This document shows positions 8,974 to 17,842 of a DNA stretch of 60,766 nucleotides, piece by piece (within the stretch, counting starts at the first letter, position 1; every line of letters starts with the position of its first letter). Made by a program: the position numbers and the translations under genes. The notes beneath the pieces are model-generated. The model ran no database searches. It saw nothing but the letters and a program-made list of their open reading frames with translations, and was not told the origin of the DNA. This DNA comes from Rugamonas sp. (GTDB lineage Bacteria > Pseudomonadota > Gammaproteobacteria > Burkholderiales > Burkholderiaceae_D), in the NCBI RefSeq assembly GCF_025354735.1, contig NZ_JANXMI010000233.1:1-60766 (forward strand). Direction: 5' to 3'.

Positions 8974-9160
8974 GGCTTCGCGGTGTGGTGACGGGATGAG
9001 CGCAGCTTAGCGCGCGCCGCCGCCGCCCGACCGTGCGTTACTGCACCGACGCCGGCAATGCGTCGACGCCCGGCGCGAGCCGGAGTAAACGTAAGAATAA
9101 TAGTAAGGGGGAGGGCAAGCGCAGCGCGGCCGGCCGCGCCCGTCCGCGTCCGCCCGGGCG

Positions 9161-10060
9161 TCAGGTTTGCAGCAGCGAAATGACCAGCGAGGAGATGCTG
9201 TTGCTCTGCTTGAGCATCGTCGTGCCGGCCTGCAACAGCAACTGATTGGAGACCGAATTCGCGCTTTCGGCGGCGAAATCGGTGTCTTCCAGCCGGCCCG
9301 TGGCGATGATGGTGTTGGTGGCGATGTTGGACAGGTTGTTGTACGCGTGGTCGAGGCTGTTCGAGGCCGCGCCCAGCGCCGAGCGCACGGTGGAGACGGC
9401 GTCGATGGCGCTGGCGAGCGAGTCGATGAAAGTGCCGGCCGAGCCGCCCGTCATCTCGGTGCCGCCGGTGGAGGCGGCGCCGGTGCTGCCGTTGTATTCG
9501 GTGGCGGCGGCGCTGAAGGAGGAGTCGAGCGCCGTCAGTTGCGTGCCTAGCTTGACGGTGGTCGATTCGGCCGTGCTGGCGCCGATCTGGAAGGTGACGC
9601 CGCCGTTGGCGTCGGCCCCGGCCGTGCTGAACTTGCCGGTGCCGACGTTGAGCAATTTGGTGCCGCCGAAGGCGGTGTTGGCGACGATGTTGCTCAGCTC
9701 GCTGGTCAGGCTGTCGTATTCGGACTGGATGGCGGTGCGGTCGGTCGTCGTCGACGAGCCGTCGGCGGCCTGCGTGGCCAGGTCCTTCATGCGGCTGAGG
9801 ATATTGGTCGTTTCCGACAGCGCGCCGTCGGCCGTCTGCATCAGCGAAATACTGTTCTGGGTGTTGCGCTGGGCCACGGCGATGCCGCTGGTCTGCGCCT
9901 TGAGGCGGGTGGCGATTTGCAAGCCGGCCGCGTCGTCCTGCGCCGAGTTGATGCGCAGGCCCGTGCTGAGCCGGGTTTGCGATACGGACAACGCCTTCTG
10001 CGTCGTCGAAATGGCGTTTTGGGCGGCCAGCGACGCGCTATTGGTATGGAGGCTAAGCAT
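9161..10060 (-). CDS. fliC: Flagellin
   Basis: This 299-residue flagellin has GGGAG seven bases before the start. The N-terminal D0/D1 helices (S-L-x-A-Q-N, L-S-T-G-L-R-I-N-S-A-x-D-D-A-A-G-L-Q-I-A) and C-terminal helices (F-A-x-E-S-A-N-S-V-S-x-Q-L-L-L-Q-A-G) are intact. The variable central region is short, so the filament protein is compact. The gene stands alone, about 50 kb from the flgK-flgL operon at the other end of the window. A sigma-28 promoter would be expected in the AT-rich 10061-10327 interval, but I could not identify a good match. Confidence 0.96.
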   Translation of the reverse strand: MLSLHTNSASLAAQNAISTTQKALSVSQTRLSTGLRINSAQDDAAGLQIATRLKAQTSGIAVAQRNTQNSISLMQTADGALSETTNILSRMKDLATQAADGSSTTTDRTAIQSEYDSLTSELSNIVANTAFGGTKLLNVGTGKFSTAGADANGGVTFQIGASTAESTTVKLGTQLTALDSSFSAAATEYNGSTGAASTGGTEMTGGSAGTFIDSLASAIDAVSTVRSALGAASNSLDHAYNNLSNIATNTIIATGRLEDTDFAAESANSVSNQLLLQAGTTMLKQSNSISSLVISLLQT

Positions 10061-10327
10061 GGAAGAACTCCCCGCAGAGAAATTCGATGAGCAAGCAAAG
10101 GCGAACCATGCCCACTATACTACTGCGGCGGTGTACTTGGTAAAGCAGGGCGACCGGATCGCGCAAGAACTTAAATATTTCGCGAAATTTATTTCGACTG
10201 TGGCGGCGATGCCGCATCGCGGTCGACGAGCGCGCCGACGCGGCCCGGCGGTGGGTGTGCGGCCGGGTGTGGCGGGAACGGCGTGGACTTCGGTTTGGTC
10301 GGGCAACACCGGCTTAGGTTGGCCTCA

Positions 10328-11926
10328 TCACGCCGTATGCAAATCCTGCGCCGCCACCGTGTTGTGCGCGTCCTGCGCGCCGGTGTGGATGATCCAGCTT
10401 TCCGGGTACGGCTCGCTGGCGAAGCGGTTGTGCCTGGCCACGCGGCTGAGTTTTTCCAGCGGCGTGGCCGGCGTCAGCGCCGTCTCCTTGCCGCTCAGCT
10501 GGTCGAGGTGCCAGAAGCCGCCGTCGTGGTGGATCAGCAGCGGCAGCGCCGCCGCGTTCGGCGCGGCCGCGAACGGCGGCATCGGATAGCCGGGATGGGT
10601 CTCCGGCGCCAGCAGGTAGTAGCACTCGGCCTGGGCGCCGCCGTCGATGCGGTGCAAAATCACGGCGTGCTTCATGATCGCCGTCACCGACAGCACGACG
10701 ATGCCCTTGATGCTGGCGCTCAGCTCGATGCGCATGCCCAACCGCAGCGCCGTGGGCTTGTGCTTGCCGGGCCAGACGCCGTCGAGCAGGATGCCGTAGC
10801 GCGACACGTCTTCGATGTCGAAACCGTGGCCGTTGCGGCGGATCACGGCGTGGCGGCCGGACAGGCGGCGCGTCAGGCCGTCGCTGTCGGAGCCGTGCTC
10901 GCCGTAGTGCTTGAGCAGCACGTCCGCTTCCGGATCGACCAGCTCGAAGCGGCCGAACACGCATTCGTCGAGCGCGAACAAGCGGATCTGGCGCTGCGTG
11001 CCGGCGTCCGGCACGGCGTTGACGAGGCAGGCCGCCGTGCTGGGATGCGGGTGGACGGCGGCGGCGGCCGGCATGTCGATTTCGATCAAGTCCTCATCCC
11101 AGGCGATGGTCGGGAAGCCAAGGTCGATCTTGCCGGACGGCGTGCCCAGGTCGAGGTGGGCGATGCCGGCGTTGCGCGCCGTGACGGCGATGTCCATGCT
11201 CTCGCCGCCCTGCGCGGTGACGCGCGCGATCGAGGCGTCGTCGGCCATCACGCGCACATTCTTGTGGGTGCTCAGGAAGATGCGGTGGATGTCGCTCAGC
11301 GTCGCGTCCGGGCGCGGCACCAAAATCACGAAGGTGCAGACCCATTTGCGGGCGGCAGCGCCCGCGTGCTCGCTGAGCAGCTCGATGGCGATCTGGTACT
11401 GGCCGTGCTCCTGGCCGCGCGACGAGAATTCGACGAACGCGGGCCGCCAGTCGCCATTGGTGGAACGCACGAACTGCTGGCGCGACGCGCCGTTCGGTAT
11501 CAGGTCGGACTGCAATTGCAGCGCCAGTTGCGGCGCGCAGGCGTCGGGCATGCCGCGCAATTCCATTTTCAGGGTCTGGCGGCCGCCGGCGGCGCGCGGG
11601 TCGAAGCCGCTGATGTGCAGCTGCGGCCGCGCCAGCGAACGGGGGATCGGACGCGCGTAGGCGGCGCTGGCGTGGATGTCGTGGGCGACGTTGGCGCCGG
11701 CGGCGGCCAGCGCGTCTGAGTCCGGCGCCGTGCCGTGGGCGTGGGCGCGCAGCGTGTGCAGCAGCTCGAAACTGGAGTTGGCGGGCGCCGCCGCGGCCGC
11801 CGCCGCAGTAGCGACCAGCGCCGACGCCGCCGCGTCAGGCTGGCCGTGGCCGCCTTCGCAGGCTTGCTGACCGGGCATGACCCAGTATGTGCAATGCGGG
11901 TGATCGGAGTTGCTGCATTTGTTCAT
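10328..11926 (-). CDS. FHA-domain protein with Cys-rich N-terminus
   Basis: This protein has about 532 residues, starting at the ATG at 11926. The first 25 residues are Cys/His-rich and could bind zinc. Residues about 312-412 form an FHA domain: V-F-G-R-F, then S-G-R-H, and S-R-Y-G-I-L-L-D-G in place of the usual N-G-T. FHA domains bind phosphothreonine. Residues 90-300 are beta-rich without a family I recognise. It is last in the kinase/phosphatase operon, 143 bp after the PP2C gene, and probably reads out the kinase's phosphorylation. Confidence 0.75.
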   Translation of the reverse strand: MNKCSNSDHPHCTYWVMPGQQACEGGHGQPDAAASALVATAAAAAAAPANSSFELLHTLRAHAHGTAPDSDALAAAGANVAHDIHASAAYARPIPRSLARPQLHISGFDPRAAGGRQTLKMELRGMPDACAPQLALQLQSDLIPNGASRQQFVRSTNGDWRPAFVEFSSRGQEHGQYQIAIELLSEHAGAAARKWVCTFVILVPRPDATLSDIHRIFLSTHKNVRVMADDASIARVTAQGGESMDIAVTARNAGIAHLDLGTPSGKIDLGFPTIAWDEDLIEIDMPAAAAVHPHPSTAACLVNAVPDAGTQRQIRLFALDECVFGRFELVDPEADVLLKHYGEHGSDSDGLTRRLSGRHAVIRRNGHGFDIEDVSRYGILLDGVWPGKHKPTALRLGMRIELSASIKGIVVLSVTAIMKHAVILHRIDGGAQAECYYLLAPETHPGYPMPPFAAAPNAAALPLLIHHDGGFWHLDQLSGKETALTPATPLEKLSRVARHNRFASEPYPESWIIHTGAQDAHNTVAAQDLHTA

Positions 11927-12069
11927 GGCGTCGCGGACCTGTAATGTAAGCGAGAGTGTAGGCGCTTTTACTGGTCTTTGGCAATCGTACGTAGCCCTGT
12001 AGTCGATATATTCGGCGCCGCGCCACACTGTGGCGGCCTAAGTCATGAACAGCGCTGGAAACCCGCTCC

Positions 12070-13164
12070 TTACCGGTGATTTGGCAATGCCGTTTCGTCA
12101 ATATTATCGTTTTGATCCGGCCGGCGGGATGGAAAACGGATCACGATGGCGGTCAGGTTATCGACATGCAAATCGGCCGGCGGATGGTCGCAAAACTCGC
12201 CGAACAGCGCCGCCAGCGTGGCCGCCGCGCGGCGCTCCGGCCGGCCCAGCAGCGCCGGCCAGCGCGCGATCCAGTTCTGCGGCCTCGGGCAGGCCCAGAA
12301 GCCGTCCGTCGCCAGCAGATAGACCGCGTCGTGCCGCACCGCCAGCGCGCGGCGGTCCGTCATCTGGCGCAGGAAGGGCGGCAGGTGGGCGGCGTCCAGC
12401 GTCAGCAGATCGTTGTCGAGCACTTGCGGATTGGCGAAGGCGTTGCCGAGGATGAAAGCCTGCGAAATCTGGGCCCGGTGCTCGCCATGCACCTGCTGCC
12501 ACCATTCCTGGGCGCCGAGCAGGCCGTGCAGCGCGAACGACGTCGCCGGCACGTGGTCGATGGTCAGCGGCCGCACTTCAGCCGCCGTGATTTCGTAGAG
12601 CCGCGAATCGCCCACGTGGTACAGCAGCGGCGCCTGATCGGGCGCCAGCTCCAGCAGCGTCAGCGTGGTGCCGGGGCGGCGGAAATCGTCGTTGTCGCCG
12701 GGCTGGCGGAACTGCATTTGCAGGGTGCTGTGCAGCGCGTCGAGGCGGGCGCTGAGTTCTTCGATGGAGTCGCAGGCGGGGATGAGCAGCAGGCCGGCCG
12801 CCACCGCTTCGGCCGCCTCGCGTCCCTGGCCGTGGCCGCCCATGCCGTCGAGGACCGCCAGCCGGACGTGGCCGCGCGGCCAGCCGTCGAGCTGCACGCT
12901 GTGCTGGCGCTGGTCCCGCATGTAGACGGCGCGGCCGGCGGCGTCGATCAGCACGAAATTGTCCTGGTTTTCCGGCGCCTGCAAACGGCTGACGCTGGCG
13001 CGGCTGTCGGCCGCCACGTCCAGTCCCGCGCCGAACGCCAGCGTATCGCTCAATGATGTCATCGGTGTATTCGGCCCTGAAGCCCTGGTCGGGAATGGCC
13101 ACAGCTTAGCCGAAATCGGGCCGCCGGCGTCGGCCGTTTGCGCCTGCGCACGCGGCGCGCTCAT
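12070..13164 (-). CDS. PP2C-type Ser/Thr protein phosphatase
   Basis: This protein has 364 residues if it starts at 13164, where ATGA overlaps the stop of the SH3 gene and GGAG stands upstream; an internal ATG at 13062 is an alternative. PP2C motifs are complete: E-N-Q-D-N-F, D-G-M-G-G-H-G-Q-G, G-D-S-R-L-Y, L-A-T-D-G-F-W and D-N-L-T-A-I-V. The Asp residues of these motifs bind the two metal ions. No membrane segment is present, so it is cytoplasmic. It is the natural antagonist of the kinase in the same operon, in the role PstP plays in actinobacteria. Confidence 0.92.
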   Translation of the reverse strand: MSAPRAQAQTADAGGPISAKLWPFPTRASGPNTPMTSLSDTLAFGAGLDVAADSRASVSRLQAPENQDNFVLIDAAGRAVYMRDQRQHSVQLDGWPRGHVRLAVLDGMGGHGQGREAAEAVAAGLLLIPACDSIEELSARLDALHSTLQMQFRQPGDNDDFRRPGTTLTLLELAPDQAPLLYHVGDSRLYEITAAEVRPLTIDHVPATSFALHGLLGAQEWWQQVHGEHRAQISQAFILGNAFANPQVLDNDLLTLDAAHLPPFLRQMTDRRALAVRHDAVYLLATDGFWACPRPQNWIARWPALLGRPERRAAATLAALFGEFCDHPPADLHVDNLTAIVIRFPSRRPDQNDNIDETALPNHR

Positions 13165-13661
13165 TCGCCGCTCCGGCGCAGCCACAGGCTGCTGACCCAG
13201 CCGACGCTGTCATGGCCGTCGACGCTGGCCTTGATCTGCCACCAGTCGCCGTCGCGCGCGCCGGTCGGGGTGACGGTGGCGCCGATCGGCACCACGGCGA
13301 TGCGCGGCGCGTGCACGCCGGCCGAGGCGCGCAGGTTCAGATAGCAGTGGACCTGGAAGGGACGGCCGGCGATCAGCGCGTTCGCGCGCGGGCCGCCGGT
13401 GGCCGGCGGCTGCGGCGCTTCCGGCGGCGGCGGCAGGGAGACCGCGTAATCGGGCGCCGCGTCGGCCGCCTGCGCCGGCTTGATGTGCGCGAAGTACAAA
13501 ATCGCGCTGCCGAAGCCCCACGCGCCGGCCACCAGTATCAGCAGCGCGCGCGCGTTGGGCCGCTTCCACCACGCGCGCGGTGTCAGGTAGGCCGCCAGGA
13601 ACAGCGTCAGTATCAGGCCGGCCGCGAAGGCGCCGACGCCGTAGAATTTATCGAGCTGCAT
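13161..13661 (-). CDS. Membrane protein with periplasmic SH3 domain
   Basis: This 166-residue protein has two N-terminal membrane helices (about 8-28 and 38-60), a Pro/Ala linker, and a C-terminal bacterial SH3 domain (about 100-162: L-N-L-R-A-S-A-G-x-x-x-P-R, V-V-P-I-G-A-T-V, W-W-Q-I-K, G-W-V-S-S-L-W-L). Such SH3 domains commonly bind peptidoglycan stem peptides. It starts 27 bp after the FHA-like gene, and its stop overlaps the PP2C start as ATGA. It could be the wall-sensing part of the operon; this is inference. Confidence 0.8.
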   Translation of the reverse strand: MQLDKFYGVGAFAAGLILTLFLAAYLTPRAWWKRPNARALLILVAGAWGFGSAILYFAHIKPAQAADAAPDYAVSLPPPPEAPQPPATGGPRANALIAGRPFQVHCYLNLRASAGVHAPRIAVVPIGATVTPTGARDGDWWQIKASVDGHDSVGWVSSLWLRRSGE

Positions 13662-13688
13662 GCTGGCTCCCGGCCCGTTGATCCGCGT

Positions 13689-15404
13689 TCACGCGTCGAA
13701 GCGCAGCACGTAGTGGCCCGCCACCAGATGATGCCCGGCCGGCAGCAGATAGGGCGCGTCGGCGCCGGCTTCGCCGATGGCGGCGACGAATTCCATGCGC
13801 TCGTCGAGGTGGTACAGCGCCTGCGTCGCGGCCAGGCGGCCGATCTTGAAACCCTGCGGCGACGCCTCGAAACTAAAGGCTTTGCGCGACAGGCCGATGC
13901 GGTCGGCGCTGGCGGCGCCGGCATCGGCGGCGAGGTGGGCGCCGGGTTGCAGGAAGCGCGGCGAATCGAGCACGCGCAGCGCGGCCAGCATCGCCGAGCT
14001 GCGGCCGAAGGTGAAGCGCGCGCCGCTGGCGACGGCCACCGCCACCGGCTGCGCCAGGCACAGTGTGGCGCAGTAGCGTTCGGCCATCGCCGCCGGCACG
14101 GCCAGCAGCGCGATGGCGCGGGCGTCGACCGGCGCGAAGCTGGCCGGCGCCGTGATGCGCTGGCGGCCGGCGGCGGTGCTGGCGTACAGTTCATCGGCGG
14201 CGTTGACGGTGAAGCGGATGGCCTGGTCGGCGTCGCCGTCGGCGCACAGCGCCAGCGCGCTGTTGAACGGCAGTTCCAGCGCGGCGGCGCCGGTGTCGCG
14301 GTAGCGGCTCAGGCGCGGCAGCGCCAGCGCCACCAGGCTGACGCGCTGCTGCGAGATCGGCGCGTAGGTGGCGTCGCTTTCGCCGGCCTGATTGCTCGGC
14401 TGGTGGCTGATCGGGACCGCCGTCTGATCGATGGCGCCGTGCTGGCGCTGATGGCGCGTTTTGCCGCGCGGCTGATGCGGCCGATGGTCGGCGGCGGCCG
14501 CGCCGGAGCGGCTTTGCCACACGGCCGGCTTGGCGGCGGCCATCGCCGGAACCGTTGCGGCCAAGGTCGGCGCCATCGCCGGCATGGCGGGCATGGCCGC
14601 GCCGGCGACCGCCGGCTGCCGCGCCGACAGCGCGATCGGCGTGGCCGACCGCATCGCCTGCGGCGGCGGGCCGACGCGCGTCACCTTCAGCAGCAGGCGC
14701 GGGCTGCCGCCCAGTTCATCAATGCCGCCGCGGGTCGACTTGATGGTGTAGTAGCCGCCGCGCGCATCGTAGCGGCAGTCGAAGAATTCCTTGGGCCGCA
14801 TCTGGACGATGGGCGGCGCGTCCGGGCCGTCGTTGATAATCAGGACCGCGCCTTCGGCGCCGAACGGCCAGGCCTGGGCCACGAAGCTGGCGTTGGCCGG
14901 GTCGCCGCCGACCAGCGCCAGGCGCTGGTTCGGATAGATGAGGCAGACCGGCTGCCAGATCGCGCTGTCGCGCGAAACGCTGACGTTGTAGAGGATTTTT
15001 TCGTCGGCCGCCGGCAGATAGACGGCGTGGCCGAACTTGACTTCGATCTGGCCCGGCGCCAGCGCCTCGGTGCCGACGACGTCGTAGCGCACCTGGTCGG
15101 CGCCGAGCAGGTCGCCGAAATCCTTTTGATGCAGCGCCGTCAGCGTCTGCGCCAGGTCGCGCGCCTTGGCGCCGCGCGTGAGGTGATAGTCGTCGTCGAC
15201 CTCTTCCTGCGGCAGCATCAGCGTCACATGCGAGAAGCAGCGCGTGGCGGCGCGGCCCTTGTGCTCGCGCGGGCTGCGTTCGAGCAGGTCGCGCAGCAGC
15301 GGGCGGCGCGAAATCAGCGCCAGCCCCGGCGCCTGCCAGATCGCCTCGGCGTTGAAGACATCGGGAATCCGCCCTAGGACTTCGTGTTGGACGTAGATCG
15401 GCAT
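13689..15404 (-). CDS. Large FHA-like protein of the kinase operon
   Basis: This protein has 571 residues, with its first 31 bases overlapping the end of the SEDS gene. The C-terminal 110 residues follow FHA order: F-T-F-G-R-S near 460, G-L-S-R-K-A-F-S-F, G-F-K-I-G-R, and a final L-x-A-G-H-x-L-V-A-G-H-Y-V-L-R-F. The Arg and Ser used for phosphopeptide binding look present, but the match is loose. Residues 1-260 are a conserved-looking globular part I do not recognise; residues about 260-340 are low-complexity Ala/Met/Pro/Gln. No signal peptide or membrane segment is present. Confidence 0.65.
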   Translation of the reverse strand: MPIYVQHEVLGRIPDVFNAEAIWQAPGLALISRRPLLRDLLERSPREHKGRAATRCFSHVTLMLPQEEVDDDYHLTRGAKARDLAQTLTALHQKDFGDLLGADQVRYDVVGTEALAPGQIEVKFGHAVYLPAADEKILYNVSVSRDSAIWQPVCLIYPNQRLALVGGDPANASFVAQAWPFGAEGAVLIINDGPDAPPIVQMRPKEFFDCRYDARGGYYTIKSTRGGIDELGGSPRLLLKVTRVGPPPQAMRSATPIALSARQPAVAGAAMPAMPAMAPTLAATVPAMAAAKPAVWQSRSGAAAADHRPHQPRGKTRHQRQHGAIDQTAVPISHQPSNQAGESDATYAPISQQRVSLVALALPRLSRYRDTGAAALELPFNSALALCADGDADQAIRFTVNAADELYASTAAGRQRITAPASFAPVDARAIALLAVPAAMAERYCATLCLAQPVAVAVASGARFTFGRSSAMLAALRVLDSPRFLQPGAHLAADAGAASADRIGLSRKAFSFEASPQGFKIGRLAATQALYHLDERMEFVAAIGEAGADAPYLLPAGHHLVAGHYVLRFDA

Positions 15405-17842
15405 GGTTCATTCTCCTCTAAAGATTGGGCGCTGATGGCACAAAAGGCTAGCAGGGGGCACAGGAAAAACAGCAGGTGGCTGCCGCCGGCCGACAAGAAA
15501 CTCATCGGCTGGCCCATGATGGGGAAGATGGCGAGGTTGGTCCCCCACGACAGCAAGAAGTGGCCGAGCACGAAGGCGGCGCCGCCGCACAGCATGAAGT
15601 AGGCGAAGCGCCCGGAGCGGGCCTGGCGGAAGTCGCGCGCGGCCGCGCTGGCGCTGTAGGCGCGCGCCGCCAGCTGGGCGATGGCGGCCACGAACGCGGC
15701 CTGCACGGCCCACAGCAGCAGGGCGCCGACCAGGCCATGCCGGTTCAGGAAGAAGGCGGCGGCGAAATCGTCCTGCACCGCCGGGATGCGCATGGCGCCG
15801 CCGGCCGACAGCCCCAGGGTGCTGAAGCCGAGCAGGTGGTCGCTGCCCCACCAGCCGCCGTCGGTGATGGCGCGCGCGCCCAGCAGCAGCTGCTGGCCGG
15901 TGTGCGGATGTTCGGCCGGGTCCAGCCAGACCAGGAAACGGTCGGCATAGAAGCCCCATTTAATCAGGTCGTCGGTGCCGACGCAGCGCATGTAGACCAC
16001 GCCGGCCACCGCCGCCAGCACCAGCGCGGCCAGGCTGGCGGCCAGCACCCGGTTGCGCGCCGCGATGGCGTAGGCGAAGGCCATCGCCGTGCTCCACACC
16101 AGCAGCAAAATGAGCGGCGAAAAATCGTCGACCTGCACCAGCGCGAGGCCCAGCAGCGCGAGGAACAGCAGCGCCGGCGCGATCAGCCGCAGCCAGCGCG
16201 CGCCCATGCCGGCCGCTCCGGTCTGCGGCGCGTGCCAGCTGAATCGCAGCGCCAGCGCGTGCGCCGTCAGCGCCGTCAGCGCCAGCTTGGCCAGTTCCAC
16301 CGGCTGCAAATCGAAGACGCCGGTTTCATCGCCCCACAATACCTCGGCCGCCATCGCGCCCAGCGCCACCGCCGCGAACAGCGCCAGCAGCCATTCGATG
16401 CCGCGCTGGCCGAGGTGGGCGCGGTAGCGCCGCGCCCACAGCCGCCAGCAGCCGCCGGCGCCGACGCCGAGCGCCAGCAGCGCCGCGCTTTTCTGGAAGT
16501 AGTTGAGCCACGACGATTCGTTCACGCCCAGTCCCAGTTCCAGTTGCAGCAGCAGGCCGGTGGCCAGCAGCACGACGGCGGCGGCGGCGATCGGCGACCA
16601 GCGTCCCGGCAGCAGCAGCCACAGATACGCGGCGCCGGCGGCCAGCGCCATCGAGCAGGCGGCGCTGGGCGGATGGCCGGCCCGTTGCAGCATCAGCGCG
16701 GCGAGGCCGGCGCCCAGCATCAGCGTCGACGACGCCAGCGCGGCGCTCGCCTGCCAGCGCGGGCCGCTCGCCGTGGAGCTCAATATCAGCAGCATGGCCA
16801 CGGCCAGCGCGGGCCAGATCGCGCCGCCGTGCGCGCCGCTCCACAGCGCGCGCTGCTGCCATTGCCAGCCGATTTGCGGCGGCAGCTTCTGTTGCGCCAC
16901 GTTGAACAAGGCCAGGTGGCGGCTGGGCGCCAGCGTCAGATGGCCGCCCTGGTCGTCGAGCTGGAAGCGGGTGTGGCCGACGATGATCGCGCTCACGCCG
17001 GCCAGCGGCAGCTCTTGCTGGCGCAGGTCCACGGAGCTGGCGTTGGAACCTGCGCCGGTTTGCAGCGTCAGCGCGGCGCGGTCGCCATCGGGACTGCCGG
17101 CCGACAGCCGCAGCGCGCCGTCGTTGCGCGCCAGGTAGGCCGAACCGGGCGTGACGCCTTCGAGGCCGAGCCGGTTGTCGCAATACACGTTGCCGCCGAA
17201 GGACAGCGCGTGCGGCACCGTCAGCGCGCGCGGCACGGCGCGGTTCCACAGCGCCAGCGCGCGCGCCGACAGGTGGGCGTCGGCGCAGCCACCTTGGGCG
17301 TGGCCGTCGCGGTACAGGGTCGCGCCGTCGTAGCGCCAGTGCCGGCCCTGTTGCGTGAAGCTGATTTCATACGCGCTCGATGATTCGATATCGAACGATT
17401 TGTTCTCGACCAAAAAACGCTGCCCAGCCGCCAGCGTGACGCTGCCCATGCGCTGCTCGCCGGCCGCATATTGCAGCACCACCTGCTTGGCAGCGCTCAG
17501 GTTGCGCAACATCCAGGCGCCGTCCGCGTCGCGGCGCAGGGCCAGGTGGGCCTTGTCGGCCTGCGGCGCGGCCAGTTCGCGCTGGCCGAGCACCAGCGTC
17601 TCGCCGGCCTTCAGCTGTATCGTTATCAGCGACGGGAACCACGCGGCCGGCGCGCGCCACAAGGTCCATGCCTGCAAGGCGCACAGCAGCGCGAGCACGA
17701 TGGCGGTGATGGTCGGCGCGGAATAGCGCCGCGCCGCACCGTACACCGACCGCAAAATATCGTACAGCGCGGAAGTGGGCGCGCTGTGCGGGGCGCGGAA
17801 TGCGTAGCGGGGCGGCAGGCGGAAGGCGAGGTTCATCATCAT
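15374..17842 (-). CDS. SEDS family (FtsW/RodA-like) protein with large N-terminal extra domain
   Basis: This protein has 822 residues, about twice a normal FtsW or RodA. One membrane helix (about 43-63) is followed by a beta-rich soluble region (about 66-345), then about ten membrane helices. SEDS marks are L-Q-P-V-E-L-A-K-L, D-D-F-A-A-A-F-F and the C-terminal N-L-A-I-F-P-I-M-G-Q-P with F-L-S-A-G-G-S. SEDS proteins polymerise glycan from lipid II, usually with a class B PBP partner; none is encoded here. The gene starts in an ATGA overlap with the kinase stop. Part of the soluble region (about 75-155) loosely resembles an FHA fold. The fusion suggests phospho- or wall-regulated glycan synthesis (inference). 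Confidence 0.85.
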   Translation of the reverse strand: MMMNLAFRLPPRYAFRAPHSAPTSALYDILRSVYGAARRYSAPTITAIVLALLCALQAWTLWRAPAAWFPSLITIQLKAGETLVLGQRELAAPQADKAHLALRRDADGAWMLRNLSAAKQVVLQYAAGEQRMGSVTLAAGQRFLVENKSFDIESSSAYEISFTQQGRHWRYDGATLYRDGHAQGGCADAHLSARALALWNRAVPRALTVPHALSFGGNVYCDNRLGLEGVTPGSAYLARNDGALRLSAGSPDGDRAALTLQTGAGSNASSVDLRQQELPLAGVSAIIVGHTRFQLDDQGGHLTLAPSRHLALFNVAQQKLPPQIGWQWQQRALWSGAHGGAIWPALAVAMLLILSSTASGPRWQASAALASSTLMLGAGLAALMLQRAGHPPSAACSMALAAGAAYLWLLLPGRWSPIAAAAVVLLATGLLLQLELGLGVNESSWLNYFQKSAALLALGVGAGGCWRLWARRYRAHLGQRGIEWLLALFAAVALGAMAAEVLWGDETGVFDLQPVELAKLALTALTAHALALRFSWHAPQTGAAGMGARWLRLIAPALLFLALLGLALVQVDDFSPLILLLVWSTAMAFAYAIAARNRVLAASLAALVLAAVAGVVYMRCVGTDDLIKWGFYADRFLVWLDPAEHPHTGQQLLLGARAITDGGWWGSDHLLGFSTLGLSAGGAMRIPAVQDDFAAAFFLNRHGLVGALLLWAVQAAFVAAIAQLAARAYSASAAARDFRQARSGRFAYFMLCGGAAFVLGHFLLSWGTNLAIFPIMGQPMSFLSAGGSHLLFFLCPLLAFCAISAQSLEENEPCRSTSNTKS

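Noticed and set aside
9124..9139. 16-bp perfect palindrome after fliC
   Set aside because: It is made only of G and C; such palindromes are common by chance in this composition and no T run follows, so it was not called a terminator.
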